Positions 11,478-23,324 are shown, counted from the stretch's first letter. The stretch is DNA of 64,000 nt from Echinochloa phyllopogon (GCA_033239725.1 BTCW01000004.1:2681001-2745000), one strand, 5' to 3'. Program-made: numbers and translations. The notes: generated by a model from the letters alone, not told the origin.

Positions 11478-12602
11478 TCAGAGGCAAGTATGATCCCACG
11501 ACCCCTTTGCAGTTTGCACTGTCTTACTTACACCTTGACCTTGTCCACGGTCCACCTGTCCCGAGACCCGCAGCAAGTTGGCCACAAATCCCTCCATTTG
11601 CTCGTGATCCAGCGCCACGGTGACCTGCACGCCGCCGTCCGCCGCGCCCAGCAGCAGTACCAGCTCCGGCGAGAAGAGCGACACGAGCTCCACCCGCGAC
11701 GGCGCGCCCCACCCGAAGTCCGTCTCGTACGCCATGAACCGGTTCGACGACCCCGTGAACGTGAACCTCTCCTTGGGCACCGCGAGGAAGGGCTCGAGCC
11801 ACCGCTCCGCGCCGCCCAGCGGGTCCCCGAGGCGCGCGCGGACGCCGGCGCCGATGGCCGCGGCGGCGCGCGCGAGCCCGGCGCCGCCGTCGCGCAGGTC
11901 CCGCGCGGCCGCCCTGGCGAAGCACGGCGCCACGCAGTTCCCGAAGTAGCGCTCGTCCACCGCCGGGCCGAGGCGGCGGCGGAGGTCCGCCATCACCATG
12001 AAGTAGGCGTCGGCGGCGGGGTTCGGGCACGGCTTGGCGCGCAGCATGGACGTCCACACCAGCGAGGATACGGCGACGAAGGTGCTCGGATGCGTCTCTG
12101 TCTGCTCGCCGATGGCTTCGCTTTGTGTCAGTATGAGCTGCTTCACCGACTCGATGTCTTCAGCGCGGAGAAGAAAGCTTCTCCTCCAGTGGTTAAGTGG
12201 GACGTGCGACGGCGATCTCGCCACGGGCAGCGCCGGCGCAAGCGTGCGCAAGAACTCGCGAGCCACCTCGTCGGCTTCCGGATACCGGATCGCCGCCCGA
12301 TCAAACGTCGGCGGCACGAGGCCGCCCGACGCGGGTTCCCGAGACACGGCGGACCAGGCCTTGATGAACTGCCAGACGGAGTGGCCGTCGGCGACGGCGT
12401 GGTGGATGGACACCCCGACCACGACGGCGCGCGCGGCTCCGCCTCCGATGGCCGGCTGCGTGACCTGCACGGCGAGCACCGGCGCAGGGAGGCGCTCCGC
12501 GTTCAGCTCGGGCCCGAGCAGCATCAGCGCCTCCGTGTGGTGCTCGTCGCCGGCGGCGAGGCGGCGCATGTCGTCCATGCTGCCGGCGTACTCCGCCTCC
12601 AC
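11478..12602 (-). pseudogene. BAHD acyltransferase copy 1, missing its 5' third
   Basis: A 374-codon open frame of the BAHD family, which moves acyl groups from CoA thioesters to alcohols or amines in the cytosol. The catalytic HHAVADG (HxxxD) lies near residue 67 and DFGWG near residue 300; the YFGNC motif suggests the anthocyanin/flavonoid malonyl- or aromatic acyltransferase clade. The frame opens at VEAEY, about residue 123 of the neighbouring copy at 14651-16242; its first codon is GTG, so there is no native ATG. Homology stops within a few bases of the MITE at 12611. The missing part is not found upstream. It is a tandem duplicate, probably not functional. An annotation pipeline could call the internal ATG as a start. 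Confidence 0.8.
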
Positions 12603-12610
12603 GAGTATTA

Positions 12611-13075
12611 GAGATCCAAGAGTGCCTAAAAATTAGAGATCCAAAAAGTAGTTTTAGGACCTTGCCAAAAATTATTAGAGGCAAAGAAAAGGCCATTATC
12701 CAATAGTACGCAAATTTGATTCTCCAAAAATGTTCAGTTCCTATCAGATCATCGTTTGTGGGCCCATGGCAATTGTTTCTGTGAAAAACTGCCGAAAGAC
12801 CTGCTCCTCAAACGGAGGTCACGGGATTTTCCGTCGAAAAAAAAACTAAATATCTCGTGGATGCGGCGTGTTCCCCGTAAAAAAAAGATGACACCGTGAA
12901 AACTTCGGTGATTGGGATTGCCGAAAGAAGACCAATATTTGGCTCAGAATGGCTCTAGTTTTGGATACGCTAAAAAATTAGACATAATATAGGACCACTG
13001 TTGGAGCACTATTTTAGTGTGTTTTACCTAAACTTGATTATTGGGAGTAGTTTTTGGGCACTCTTGCAGATGCTC
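12611..13075. mobile_element. Tourist/PIF-Harbinger-like MITE at the broken BAHD end
   Basis: The left end GAGATCCAAGAGTGCCTAAA and the inverted right end GAGCATCTGCAAGAGTGCCC are similar terminal repeats. A TTA triplet borders each side (12608-12610 and 13076-13078), as expected for PIF/Harbinger elements. There is no coding capacity in its 465 bp. Confidence 0.65.
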
Positions 13076-13080
13076 TTAGT

Positions 13081-13218
13081 TATTGATTTTACTACAAGAT
13101 GGATCCAAATTCAACATATTGCTAAAAATATCTGGTACCAATGCTAATGCCTTTAGTTGTTGATTTTACTACAGGATGGATCCAAATTCAACATATTGCT
13201 AAAAATTAAACTATCTGG
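13081..13218. repeat. Two-copy direct repeat
   Basis: The segment TTGATTTTACTACAAGATGG and its continuation through ATTGCTAAAAA occurs twice with a spacing of about 78 bases. It is a local duplication without coding sense. Confidence 0.85.
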
Positions 13219-14251
13219 CAACAAAAAAGAAAGTTATGAAGAAGTTTAGATGCTTCTGCTTGAGATGTGTATTGATTTTGATTTGATAAATTATAAAGAT
13301 TTAGTTGACGAGGTTGTATAAAAATCTACAATTTCATTTTTTGTTTCATTTTTTCAATTAAGCATACACGTTAACTACTTTCTTTTGTTTCATGCAATGT
13401 ACCACCGAAAAAGAAGGCAAAGAAAATCAAACAGTAGAGTCATCAATTGTGCCTTTATGCGGACGAAGCACCATCAGCCTTTATGTCCTTTCCATCAAGG
13501 TTAGTTCATGATTTTGATTCTTATACTCCTTATTTTCATACATATTTCAATGTGATCTTTCTTGCTGCAACAGTTGCCTCGTTATTTATGTGAATTTCTA
13601 GTTGTTTATGCATGTCTCTAGCTGTACCATTTACAAATGATGCAACAAAAATATGGACTAATATAAACTTGTAGATAATCTAAGGTTATTATAACAGAAC
13701 CTTGATAATGATTTGTAAACATTTGTGCAATGGTACTGCTACAAATAACTTATAGTTAAAGTGGTTGTTAACGTTGTTAGTGCTCTCCCATTTAACGACA
13801 GTGTCATTTTAGGAACGAAAGTTAAAGTCAGTGTGAAATAGAGAACTAGAATTTTTGTAGAAATATTATCATTAATCACTTTAGAAATAGTAGAGATAGA
13901 GCGAGAGAAGAGAGACATCTCATGCTAAAATCATACTAATTGCAGGGCACGCATAGTGAGTCCCTTGCTTACCATCTGGTCTATCAGCGTGCTGTAAGTC
14001 CGTCTGCTGTGACCAATTTTGGACCAAAGCAAATAATCAATATGTATGCCAAACTAAAGTACTAACCTGACGTGGGAGTCTGTCACCTAAAAGTTTTAGA
14101 GTTTGTTTGGTTCGGTGTCAAAATTGTAGCATGCTAAGATTTTTGGCAAACCAATTATTTAATCATCATTTAGTTTGCTATCAAAATACTTGCACTCTTT
14201 TACATTAAACTTGCTAAAATACTGGCAAGTTTTCTGCTTAGATTTTGTCTT
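13219..14251. other. Intergenic between the BAHD copies, no gene seen
   Basis: AT-rich sequence downstream of the second BAHD copy and upstream of the first. The stretch around 14098-14250 contains repeated TTTGGCAA/TTGCTAAAAT motifs. It looks like part of another small foldback element, since CTTGCTAAAATTTTGGCAAG resumes right after the MITE at 14252-14527. Confidence 0.5.
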
Positions 14252-14527
14252 GGGCCCTGTTTAGTTCCCTTGAAAAGGGAAAAATTCTCTCCCCAAACTT
14301 TACTGTTCACCTATCACATCAAAATCTCTCCTCATGCATGGAACATTAAACGTGGGTAAATAAAAAAACTAAGTATATGGTTTTGATGTACACGACTAGA
14401 CGAATCTTTTGAGCCTAATTAGGTCATGATAGGACAATGATTACCACAAACAAACGAAAAATGCTACAGTGTCCGATGTGACATTTTTACCAAACTCCAC
14501 TTTACCTTTTTGGGAACTGAACACCGC
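14252..14527. mobile_element. MITE of the GGCCCTGTTTAGTTCCC family
   Basis: Ends GGGCCCTGTTTAGTTCCC and, inverted, GCGGTGTTCAGTTCCCA. The family-typical inner segment GACGAATCTTTTGAGCCTAA is at about 14398. A CTT triplet flanks both sides (14249-14251, 14528-14530). Related copies lie at 26628-26916, 62071-62356 and 62448-62728. Confidence 0.75.
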
Positions 14528-14650
14528 CTTGCTAAAATTTTGGCAAGTAGCCGACGGATGCTGGCCCCTGACGCATGGTCGTGGCCCTTGGGCCTTCTGC
14601 AGCGCACAACAAACCAGCGCCTACCATTACAGGCCGGACTCAATTATGGT

Positions 14651-16242
14651 TTACGCATCGTTCCCTCGCCCTGAAGAAAGCCGCGAGAGGTTGGCCGCGA
14701 ACGCCTCCATGTGCTCCGGGCACAGCGTCGCGGTGACCTGCACGCCGCCGCCCGCCGCGCCCAGCAACAGCACGAGCTCCGTGGCGAAGAGCGACACGAG
14801 CTCCACCCGCGACGGCGAGCCCCATCCGAAGTCCGTCTCGTACGCCATGAACCTGTTCGACGACCCTGTGAACGTGAACCTCTCCTTGGGGAGCGTGCGC
14901 AGGGACTCGAGCCAGGCATCCATGGCGCGGACGGGGTCCTCCGGCTGCGCGCGGATGGCGTCGCGGATGGCCGCGGCGGCGCGAGCGAGGCCGCCGTCGC
15001 GCAGGTCCCGCGCGGCGGCGCTGGCGACGCACGGGATGACGCAGTCCCCGAAGTAGCGGTCGGTGATGGCGGGGCCGCCGAGCCGGCGGCGGTAGTCCAC
15101 GGCCACCAGGAAGTAGGCGTCGCCGCTGGCGAGGTCCCCGGCGGACTTGGCGAGCGCGATGGAGGTCCACACCAGGGACGACACCGCGAGGTAAGTGCTT
15201 GGGGTTGGGATTGGATGTGTGTCCGGCGAGTCGGCGACTGTTCGCCGGTGGTTTTAAATTTGCTTTGTTGTGTCAGTATGTGCTGCTTCACCGATTGGAT
15301 CTCGTCGGCGTTGATCAGGAACGTTCTCCTCCGGCGATCCGGCGGGGAGGACGAGGACAGCGATCTGATCTGTTGAATTGTTCGTGCAAAATCCGCTTGA
15401 GAAAATTGTTCATAAGTATACTTACAAATCAAGAAATGCAGGATCGGCATCGAATAGTTGAAGAGGAGACAGTGATTATTACTTACCACAGGCAGCGATG
15501 GAGCAATCGTGCTCAGGATCTTGCGGGCAAGCTCCTCGGCGGCCGGGTACAAGAGCGGCGTCCGGTCAAACGCCGGCGGCAACAAGTCTGGCATGGCCTG
15601 TGAGCCTTCTTCCATCAGCCGCGACAGGGCCGTCCACGCCCTCATGAACTGCCACACGGAGTGCCCGTCGGCCACGGCGTGGTGCACGGCCACCCCGACC
15701 ACCACCCCGCCGCCGACGGCCGGCCTCGTCACCTGCACGGCCAGCACCGGTGCCGGCAGCCGCGTCGCGTCGAGCTCGGGGCCGAGCTGCATTAACGCCT
15801 CACTGTTGCCGCCCTCGTCGCTGCCGCCGGCCACCCGGCGCATGTCGCCGACGCCGCCGTCGTACTCGGCCTCCACGAACCTGACGCCCGGGGCCACCGC
15901 GGCCGGCGAGCAGTCCACGACAACCTCGCCGCCGCCACCATACGACGGGCGGTGGGTGAGCTTCCCGGAGAGGGGAGGGAAGACGGCGAGCGTGGCTGCG
16001 AGGGAGGCCCGCAGGGAGCGGGCGAGGCGCGGGAATGGCGGGACGCCGGGGCCCTCGTAGAAGAAGAGGCGCCGCATCGGCAGGGCCCTGTCGACGAACA
16101 GAGCGTCCATGAACGAGAGCCTGACGAGGCCGTCGTCGGGAAGTGGCGGCGGCGAGCAGCCGGCGGCGGCGGCGGTGGCTTGGTCTCGGTCGGGGAGGAC
16201 ATGGGTGACGCTGAGGATTCGCAGGCGTGAGGGTGAACTCAT
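14651..16242 (-). CDS. BAHD acyltransferase copy 2, one intron, frameshifted
   Basis: Nearly full-length BAHD acyltransferase. Exon 1 (16242-15487) starts MSSPSRLRILSVTHVLP and carries the catalytic HHAVADG near residue 187. A GTAAGT donor at 15486 and a CAACAG acceptor ending at 15370 define a 117-base intron, which is a multiple of three and has no stop, so it could also be read through. Exon 2 (15369-14651) carries YFGDC and DFGWG near its end. Within exon 2 the phase changes between about 15250 and 15190: upstream sequence (HILTQQSKFKTTG) and downstream sequence (STYLAVSSLVWTS) are one base out of register. It is either a young pseudogene or a sequence error. It is about 490 residues if the shift is ignored, typical for the family. 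Close paralogue of copy 1. Confidence 0.78.
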
Positions 16243-16426
16243 GTCTCCTTCCTACCTGTGCAAGAAACAGCAGGAGCAAGGTCGCCGATGGCGTGGCTGA
16301 CGTTTGTTGGGTGTGCCGGTGTACTGACTACTCATTGACATTTTATTGTATTGATTGATGATTGGTGATGTACTGAGACGATGAGTGATGAACTGACGAT
16401 CAGGGTAGTTGGGAATTGGGATGATG
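16243..16426 (-). promoter_or_regulatory. Remaining proximal upstream region of BAHD copy 2
   Basis: Only 184 bases separate the ATG from the CACTA element. No clear TATA box was seen here. Whatever lay further upstream is now 10 kb away, beyond 26518. Confidence 0.4.
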
Positions 16427-16446
16427 CACTACGGGAAACTGGGTGT
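16427..16446 (+). repeat. CACTA left terminal inverted repeat
   Basis: CACTACGGGAAACTGGGTGT; differs from the right end at one position in 20. Confidence 0.95.
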
Positions 16447-17008
16447 ACGCCGAGTGTCGCTGTCTTTGCCGAGTGTATTATATCGGGCACTCGGCAAAGA
16501 CTCTATTTGCCGAGTGTCCACAAGGAGGCCCTCGGCAAAGAGTGAACACTCGGCAACCAAACTCTTTGCCGAGTGTCAGGACGCCGACACTCGGCAAAGA
16601 TGCGCTTTGCCGAGTGTCAGGCAAGGGACACTCGGCAAAGAGGATGCACGTGCTCAGCGCGTGAGACGGCCGGTACGTTTGGGCTGCATCCTCTTTGCCG
16701 AGTGTCAGTGTCCTGACACTCGGCAAAGCTGTGGCACGTGTCCAACACGTGTGGCGCGCGCCAACGGCCGGCGATGGTCGTCTGGACTGGCACAGCTTTG
16801 CCGAGTGTACAAAATAGACACTCGGCAAACATTTCGAAAATTTGAAAATATTTTTGAAAAAACTTGGAATTCAAATACAAAAGTTTGAAAATTTTGAATA
16901 CAAGTGTTTTTTGCACAGATGGAATGGTGGCTTTGCCGAGTGTTGCCAGCTCAGCACTCGGCAAACTTCCTATTTGCCAAGTGCAGAGCTGGTAACACTC
17001 GGCAAAGG
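16444..17008. repeat. CACTA left subterminal repeat block 1
   Basis: By eye about 16 copies of GCCGAGTG or its inverse. Most are arranged as facing pairs (TTTGCCGAGTGT ... ACACTCGGCAAA) separated by 0-40 bases, so that each pair can form a hairpin. Such repeats are the transposase-binding sites in characterised En/Spm elements. Confidence 0.92.
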
Positions 17009-17536
17009 CTGGCCTTTTTTATTTAAACTTATGTTTTTGGGCTCCAAACTTTATTTTTTTCCCGTGATACTTGTCAAAGGCTATTTATATCTTATGCAGA
17101 GCCTGTGGCAAAAAGTTGAGACGATTTCGAAAAGTTTATATATACGACCCTGTCCAATCGGAGCATATCCCCATAGAAGTTTCGGAGAGTTGAGAAGGAG
17201 ACAACCGGATTTCGAAACGAAGTGAAGTTGAATTAGAGTTTGAGTTCATAACTTTTTCTATAACTTTTTCTATAGGCAATAGACGACGTAGATTGGTTCA
17301 TTTGAAGTTATCATATTTTTCCGGACCCATTCGATATTTTTTAAATTATTTTTACGCCCTTTTCCGCATGAAATAATGAAATATATGAAGGAATTATGAG
17401 CTATATAGGCATGAAAAAATGAAAACCATTTTATTGAAGCATAAAATGTGCATTGTTGAATGTATTTGACAAGATATTTTCATGTGTATTTGATCAAATT
17501 TGAAAATTTATGTATGGTGCAAATGTTCTGGGAAAT

Positions 17537-17883
17537 GTTTGCCGAGTGTAACACTCGGCAAACAAGTCCTTTGCCGAGTGTCAGCTCTGGGACACTCGGC
17601 AAAGAGGACCTTTGCCGAGTGCCTGTTCAGTGGCACTCGGCAAAGAGGCCACGTGGGCTGGCCGGCCCGTGGCCGCGCGGGCCACGTCATTGGCCCACGT
17701 GGCACGTTTGCCGAGTGTAGACACTCGGCAAAGGGCATGTTTGCCAAGTGCCCTGGGCCAGACACTCGGCAAACAGCCCACGTGGCCGTCCCCTTCGGCC
17801 GCACGCGGCCACGTCAGCTGCCAGCGCGCGGCCACGTGTCAGATCTGTTTGTCGAGTGCCCGATCTGGGACACTCGGCAAACA
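17537..17883. repeat. CACTA left subterminal repeat block 2
   Basis: About ten more copies of the same motif pairs, separated from block 1 by roughly 500 bases of AT-rich sequence. Two copies are altered (TTTGCCAAGTG, TTTGTCGAGTG). Confidence 0.9.
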
Positions 17884-17937
17884 GGGGGTGGCCGGGGGGA
17901 CATAACTGCCACGCGGCCCCAACCCTGCATACACGCC

Positions 17938-17938
17938 G

Positions 17939-17970
<32 letters not shown>

Positions 17971-17973
17971 CAC
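17938..17973. repeat. (CA)n microsatellite in the CACTA element
   Basis: About 17 CA units with one CG interruption. Confidence 0.95.
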
Positions 17974-18408
17974 CCGCCGCCCCTCCCCGCCCCACCCGCC
18001 GCCGCCGCTCCACGCCACTCCCGTCGGCCGCCGCGCCCGGCCCGCCCAGCCTCCGCCGCGACGCCGGCTGCCGCCTCCGCCCCGACGCCGCCCGGGCCGC
18101 TGCCGCCACCCCGGGCCACCTCCGCCCCGGCCTGACGCCGCCGCCCCGGGCCTCCTTCGCCCCGGCAGACCTCCTTCCCGGCCGTCCCGGACGCCGGCGC
18201 CACGAGCCGCCGCCCTGAGCCGCCGCCCCGAGCGCCGCCTCGGCCAGCCCCTCGTGCCCGCCGCCGGCCCACGCCGCCGTCCCGGTCGCCACCCCAAGCC
18301 GCCGCCGCCCCGGTCGCCGCCCCGAGACGCCGCCGGCCTCCTCCCCACCGCCGGGCTCCTCGCCGGCCTCCTCCCTGCCGCCGGCCTCCACGCCGGGCTC
18401 CCTTAAGG
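17974..18408. other. C-rich low-complexity block in the CACTA 5' region
   Basis: About 430 bases made almost entirely of CCGCC/GCCGC-type repeats, open in several frames on both strands as a result. No recognisable protein. It precedes a likely GTAATA donor at 18407-18412 and probably belongs to the untranslated leader of the transposase transcript. Confidence 0.6.
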
Positions 18409-18612
18409 TAATATTTTTTTGAAAAAATTGTTGTGAAAAATACATGTCAACTTAGTTGCTGTTTGTGAAAAATATATATGAATGGATGTGGTAGTTGTTG
18501 TTTTTCATACATAGGATAAAAACATAAATATGTATATGTATATGAATGGATGATAGAATTTTGATGGTAGCCACCCCGTTCATATGGATGATAGAATTTT
18601 GATGTATATATG

Positions 18613-18716
18613 GATATGGTTATGTGGTTGTCGGCCTTCGTGCCATGGATATGGTTACGTGGTTGTCGGTCTTCGTGTCGCATCCTTGTTATGTGGTTGT
18701 CGGCCTTCGTGCCGTG
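18613..18716. repeat. Three-copy tandem repeat (about 38 bp unit)
   Basis: Three degenerate copies around the core GTGGTTGTCGGCCTTCGTGC. Just upstream the segment ATGGATGATAGAATTTTGAT also occurs twice. Confidence 0.8.
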
Positions 18717-19263
18717 TTTTTTTGCAGGATGTGTGGTTTTAGAAACCTCCCCGTGTAGGGGAGGTGCGGCCGAATTTTTTATTTGACAAAAATTTGTTTT
18801 TATTTCAGTCAGCCTGTTGCACCGTCTTCGACTTGGACCCCGACGCCGCACGTCGTTCCCGCCGTCTGCACCGACACAAACGTCACCGACTCGCCCGCCG
18901 TCGAGCCCGTAGGTGAGCACATGCAAAACCATACACCCTCAGTATTTAATTCGTAGATCCATATTTAAGTTGTGTACCTTCTTCGTTTCTTGTATTTATC
19001 TTTACCGTGTGGCTTCTTTGCCATGTTCTTGTGTTTCTTACAGTAAATAAGATGTCATATCATCTTATTTACTGTAGGATACGCAAAAACATGACAAAGA
19101 ATTCATACCGTACAATTAAATATAACAGGCCAAGATTGTGCACAACTGTGTCACGTAACCTAGTTAGGTGTCTCCCGTTCGAAAGAGATACGGTTGTGAA
19201 TATGTGAATCTTTGCATATGTCTAACCGTATCTGTTTCGAATTGTCCATGTTTTTGGACAGCT

Positions 19264-19454
19264 CGAGGATGTGTAGATGGGTAGTTTCCATGCTCTACTC
19301 GTACCGAGGCTGAGTTTCGACATCATCTCCCTGTGTTCTCCGAATACACAATCTCTGTAATTGGACGTGTATTTGGAGAACAGCGGGGAGGTGCTGCCGA
19401 AATTCTGTCTTGGATACGAGTAGAGCATGGAAACTACCCGTCTACACATTCTCG
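19264..19454. repeat. Long imperfect hairpin upstream of the transposase start
   Basis: Bases 19264-19349 pair with 19367-19454 around a 17-base loop. The strongest block is GGGTAGTTTCCATGCTCTAC facing its inverse. The arms differ by scattered substitutions and small gaps. It lies about 115 bases before the likely TNP2 ATG at 19569, inside the expected transcript leader. Confidence 0.85.
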
Positions 19455-19568
19455 GGTGGGATTAGGACCTATCTTTACCTGTTAGACATAAAGCTAGCAT
19501 CCGGTAGATGCATTTATTATTATAAATTTAGTATGGAAGAAATTTATTTCTCGGTGATATGTAAAGGG

Positions 19569-22500
19569 ATGGATGACCGTGAGTGGATGTACACTGGCCG
19601 CTCAATTAAAGGTGAATGTACAGATGAATGGATTGCCAAGACTCAGGCGTTCTTGAAGCAAGCTTTTGCCAATGCGAAAGGGGTGCCAACTACTTTCTGT
19701 CCATGTGCGGTTTGCGACAACCGTAAACGCCAAACAGAAGGAGTGATGGGTAAACATCTCGTTAAGTATGGATTTACGGAGAACTATACTCGGTGGACAC
19801 GCCATGGTGAAGCCGTTGATAGTGTGAGAGACGAGGCCGTGAGGCAGCGGATCGAGGAGTTTGATGATGAGGCAGGGGTAGGGGACAGGTTGCATGACTA
19901 TGGCGAAGCACACTTTAATGATGGACCTAGGGAGGAGGAGCCGGAGGCCACTGCAAAGGCTTATTATGACATGTTGGCAGCGGCACAACAACTCCTTCAC
20001 TCACACACTAAGGTTTCTCAATTGGATGCTGTTGCACATCTGTTGGCCGTCAAGTCCCAGTTTAGTTTGGGTCGAGACGCCTTTGACCACATCCTGAGAG
20101 TTTTTGGCGGCCTCCTTCCGGAAGGTCACATTCTGCCAAAGAACATGTACGCAGCACAGAAACTTCTAAATGCACTTAAGATGCCGTATCAGAAGATACA
20201 TGCTTGTCCGAATGGATGCATCTTATTTAGGAAAGAATATCCGGACGCAAAGCAATGTCCGAAGTGCCAGGCTTCTAGATTCGTGGAGATAGTCGGTGCT
20301 GATGGTAAGAAGAAGCAAAGCAAAATACCCATGAATATCCTACGGTACCTTCCACCTATACCGAGGATCCAACGGCTTTACATGACCGAGGACTCCGTGA
20401 AACAGATGACATGGCACAAAAGTGGAGTGCGATACAATCCTGATAAGCTCGTACATCCATCCGATGGTGAAGCATGGAAGCACTTTGATGAGATTCATCA
20501 TGAGGCTAGAGAGGCTCAGAATGTGCGTGTTGCATTGGAAACATATGGGTTCAACCCGTATGGAATGACGGCTGCCCCATACTCTTGTTGGCCAATGTTC
20601 GTCATCCCACTCAATCTCCCCCCCAGCGTCCTCTTTCAACGACAGAACATATTTTTGTCATTAATTATTCCTAATTACCCGGGGGAAAATATGAGTGTGT
20701 ATATGGAGCCTCTTGTTGATGATTTGGACCGTGCTTGGGAGGAAGGTGTATGGACATACGATCGAGCTACAAAAACAAACTTTAAAATGCATGTCTTCTA
20801 CCAGTACTCCCTGCATGACCATCCGGCGTATGGGATATTCTGCGGCTGGTGTGTTCACGGGAAGTTCCCATGTCCAATATGCAAGGCATCTCTGAAGTTC
20901 ATCTGGCTAACCAAGGGTGGAAAATATTCATGCTTCGAAAAACATCGTCAATTTCTCCCTCTTGAACACGAATTTAGACAAGATATCAAGAACTTCACGA
21001 AAGGTGTCAGGGTTCAAGACCCTGCACCACATATGATGACAGGTGCGGATGTTCATGCAGAGTTAGACGCTCTCGTGGTCAGGGAGGATGGCCGTTTTGT
21101 GGGTTATGGCGAGCAACTTGCCTGGACTCATAAGTTGGGCCTGTGGAAGCTCCCGTACATGCAAGACCTTCTACTTCCACATAATATTGATATGATGCAC
21201 ACTGAAAAGAATCTTGCCGAGGCACTTTGGGGTACAATCATGAACATTCCTGATAAAATCAAAGACAATACCAAGGCAAGAGTGGATCAGCAGCGGTTAT
21301 GCAATAGACCGAAGCTAAATATACCACCTCCCAGGGACGGCAAAACATGGAAAAAACCTAAGGCCGATTTCGTTCTCGATAATGACCAAAAGAAGGAAGT
21401 GCTAAGTTGGTTCCAAACATTAAAATTTCCCGATGGGTACGCAGTGAATTTGAAGAGGGGAGTGAACTTAACTACTTTATGAATCAACGGGCTCAAGAGT
21501 CATGACTACCACATATGGCTTGAGCGGCTTCTTCCGGTGATGGTTCGAGGCTATGTCCCTGAGCATGTCTGGCTAGTGCTGGCAGAGTTGAGCAATTTCT
21601 TCCGCCAACTGTGTGCTAAGGAAGTATCGAAAACCATGCTTGCAGAAATGGAAAAGCTTGCTCCCGTGTTGCTATGCTAGTTGGAGAAGATATTTCCACC
21701 GGGTTTTTTCAACCCGATGCAGCATATGATTCTGCACCTTCCGTATGAGGCACGAATGGGAGGGCCTGTGCAGAACCGCTGGTGCTATCCAATTGAGAGA
21801 TGCCAAAAGGTTCTTCGAACTAAATGCAAAAATAAATGCAAGATTGAAGCTTCTATTGCAGAGGCTTACATTCTGGAGGAGGTGTCAAACTTCACAACGA
21901 AGTATTATGCTGACAACCTCCCTAGCGTGCACAATCCACCGCCTCGTTACAATGTTGGCGAAGTTGAATCGAACCTCAGCCTTTTCCGAGGGCAACTGGG
22001 AAGTGCAAGTGAAGGCACCAACAAAAACTTAACAAATGCAGAGTGGCGCGCTATCATGCTTTATGTGCTCACCAATCTATCCGAAGTTGAGCCATACATG
22101 CGGTAAGTTCAGAACAATCTTGTTTTCGAGTACCTAGCCACTATTCTGCATCCAACACTCTTGTTTCTCGTTCATACAAGGAATTTCTTGATCAATTCTG
22201 GCGTAATAGGAGGGCTCCTACCACGCACGAAGTTGATGACCTTCTTAAACATGGAAACCCAGATTTTATTTCTTGGTTCAAACAGAAGGTACACTTAATT
22301 TCAGTCTTGTCCTAAATTTGACGTTACTGAAGTCATGTCATTAATATAACAAACTATCCTGGTCGAACTCGCAGGGCCAATCCGATGGGTATATGAGTCC
22401 CGAGTTGAGACAGATCACTGATGGTTGTGCGTATAAGGTCAAGTCATTTACCGGATATGACGTGAATGGTTATCGTTTTCGCACAACAAGTCATGAGGCG

Positions 22501-23175
22501 AGGATGCCCAATCGAAGGACTACAAATACCGGAGTTTATACTCCAGGCTCTGATGGGTTCGATTACTATGGGAGACTTGAAGAAATATACGAGCTTAATT
22601 TCGGTGGAAGCAAACCTCTTTCTCCTGTTATCTTCAAATGTCATTGGTTTGATCCTTCAGCGGTGAGACAGACCCCTAGTCTTGGGCTAGTCAAAATTCG
22701 ACAGTCATCTGTCTTACCTGGAGACGATGTCTATATAGTGGCTCAACAGGCCACCCAGGTGTATTATTTGTCATACCCATGCAAAAAGGACAAAAGGCTT
22801 GAGGGTTGGGACGTTGTATACAAAGTGTCGCCACGCGGTAAACTACCAGTCCCAAACAATGAAGATTATAACATAGATCCAAACACCTATGATGGAGAGT
22901 TCTTCCAAGAAAATGGGCTAGAAGGGTCTTTTGAGATAAACTTAACCCAAGCGGTCGGAATGGATTTAGACTCAGAAATGTTGGTTGACGAGGACACTGG
23001 AGATGTGGTTCATAATGCTAAGGAAGTAGAGTTACTAGAGCGATTAAAATTAGGCAATGATGAAGCCGACGACATTCCTCCGCCTTTGGAGGACGACCAT
23101 GAACATCTCGAAATGTACGATAGTGATGATGCGACCGTTGATCCAGATAATCCTGATCCGGATGATTATTTCTAA
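19569..23175 (+). pseudogene. TNP2-type CACTA transposase (with DUF4218 and DUF4216 regions), two stops
   Basis: The first exon starts at MDDREWMYTG and opens with a transposase-associated domain (CPCAVCDNRK zinc-like motif near residue 45-60). The TNP2 core follows (YGIFCGWCVHGKFPCPICK; HNIDMMHTEKN). The frame meets TGA at 21480-21482 and TAG at 21678-21680 but otherwise continues in phase through the DUF4218 block (FPPGFFNPMQHMILHLPYEA) to a GTAAGT donor at 22103. Further exons are 22181-22288 and 22375-23175, the last encoding the DUF4216 part (FKCHWFDPS) and an acidic tail. Joining 22102 to 22181 leaves the frame off by one, perhaps a further lesion or a different border. Function when intact: recognises the terminal and subterminal repeats and catalyses excision and insertion. 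Confidence 0.88.
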
Positions 23176-23324
23176 TAAAAGTACGTTTATATATTGCATC
23201 ATCTCTTTCTAATAGTTTATGTCGGTTCATATTTCTTATATATTACATGTCTTTCTAATAATTTATGTTTATATGTGAATCTAATAAATGCATGTTTTTG
23301 TTGATTGCAGGTGATTGAACCAAG

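Noticed and set aside
11490..12611. 373-codon plus-strand frame opposite BAHD copy 1
   Set aside because: Antisense shadow of a GC-rich coding region; R/H/G-rich with no domain.
17687..18445. Long overlapping frames in the C-rich part of the CACTA element
   Set aside because: All six frames are open because the sequence is CCG/GCC repeats; products are low-complexity.
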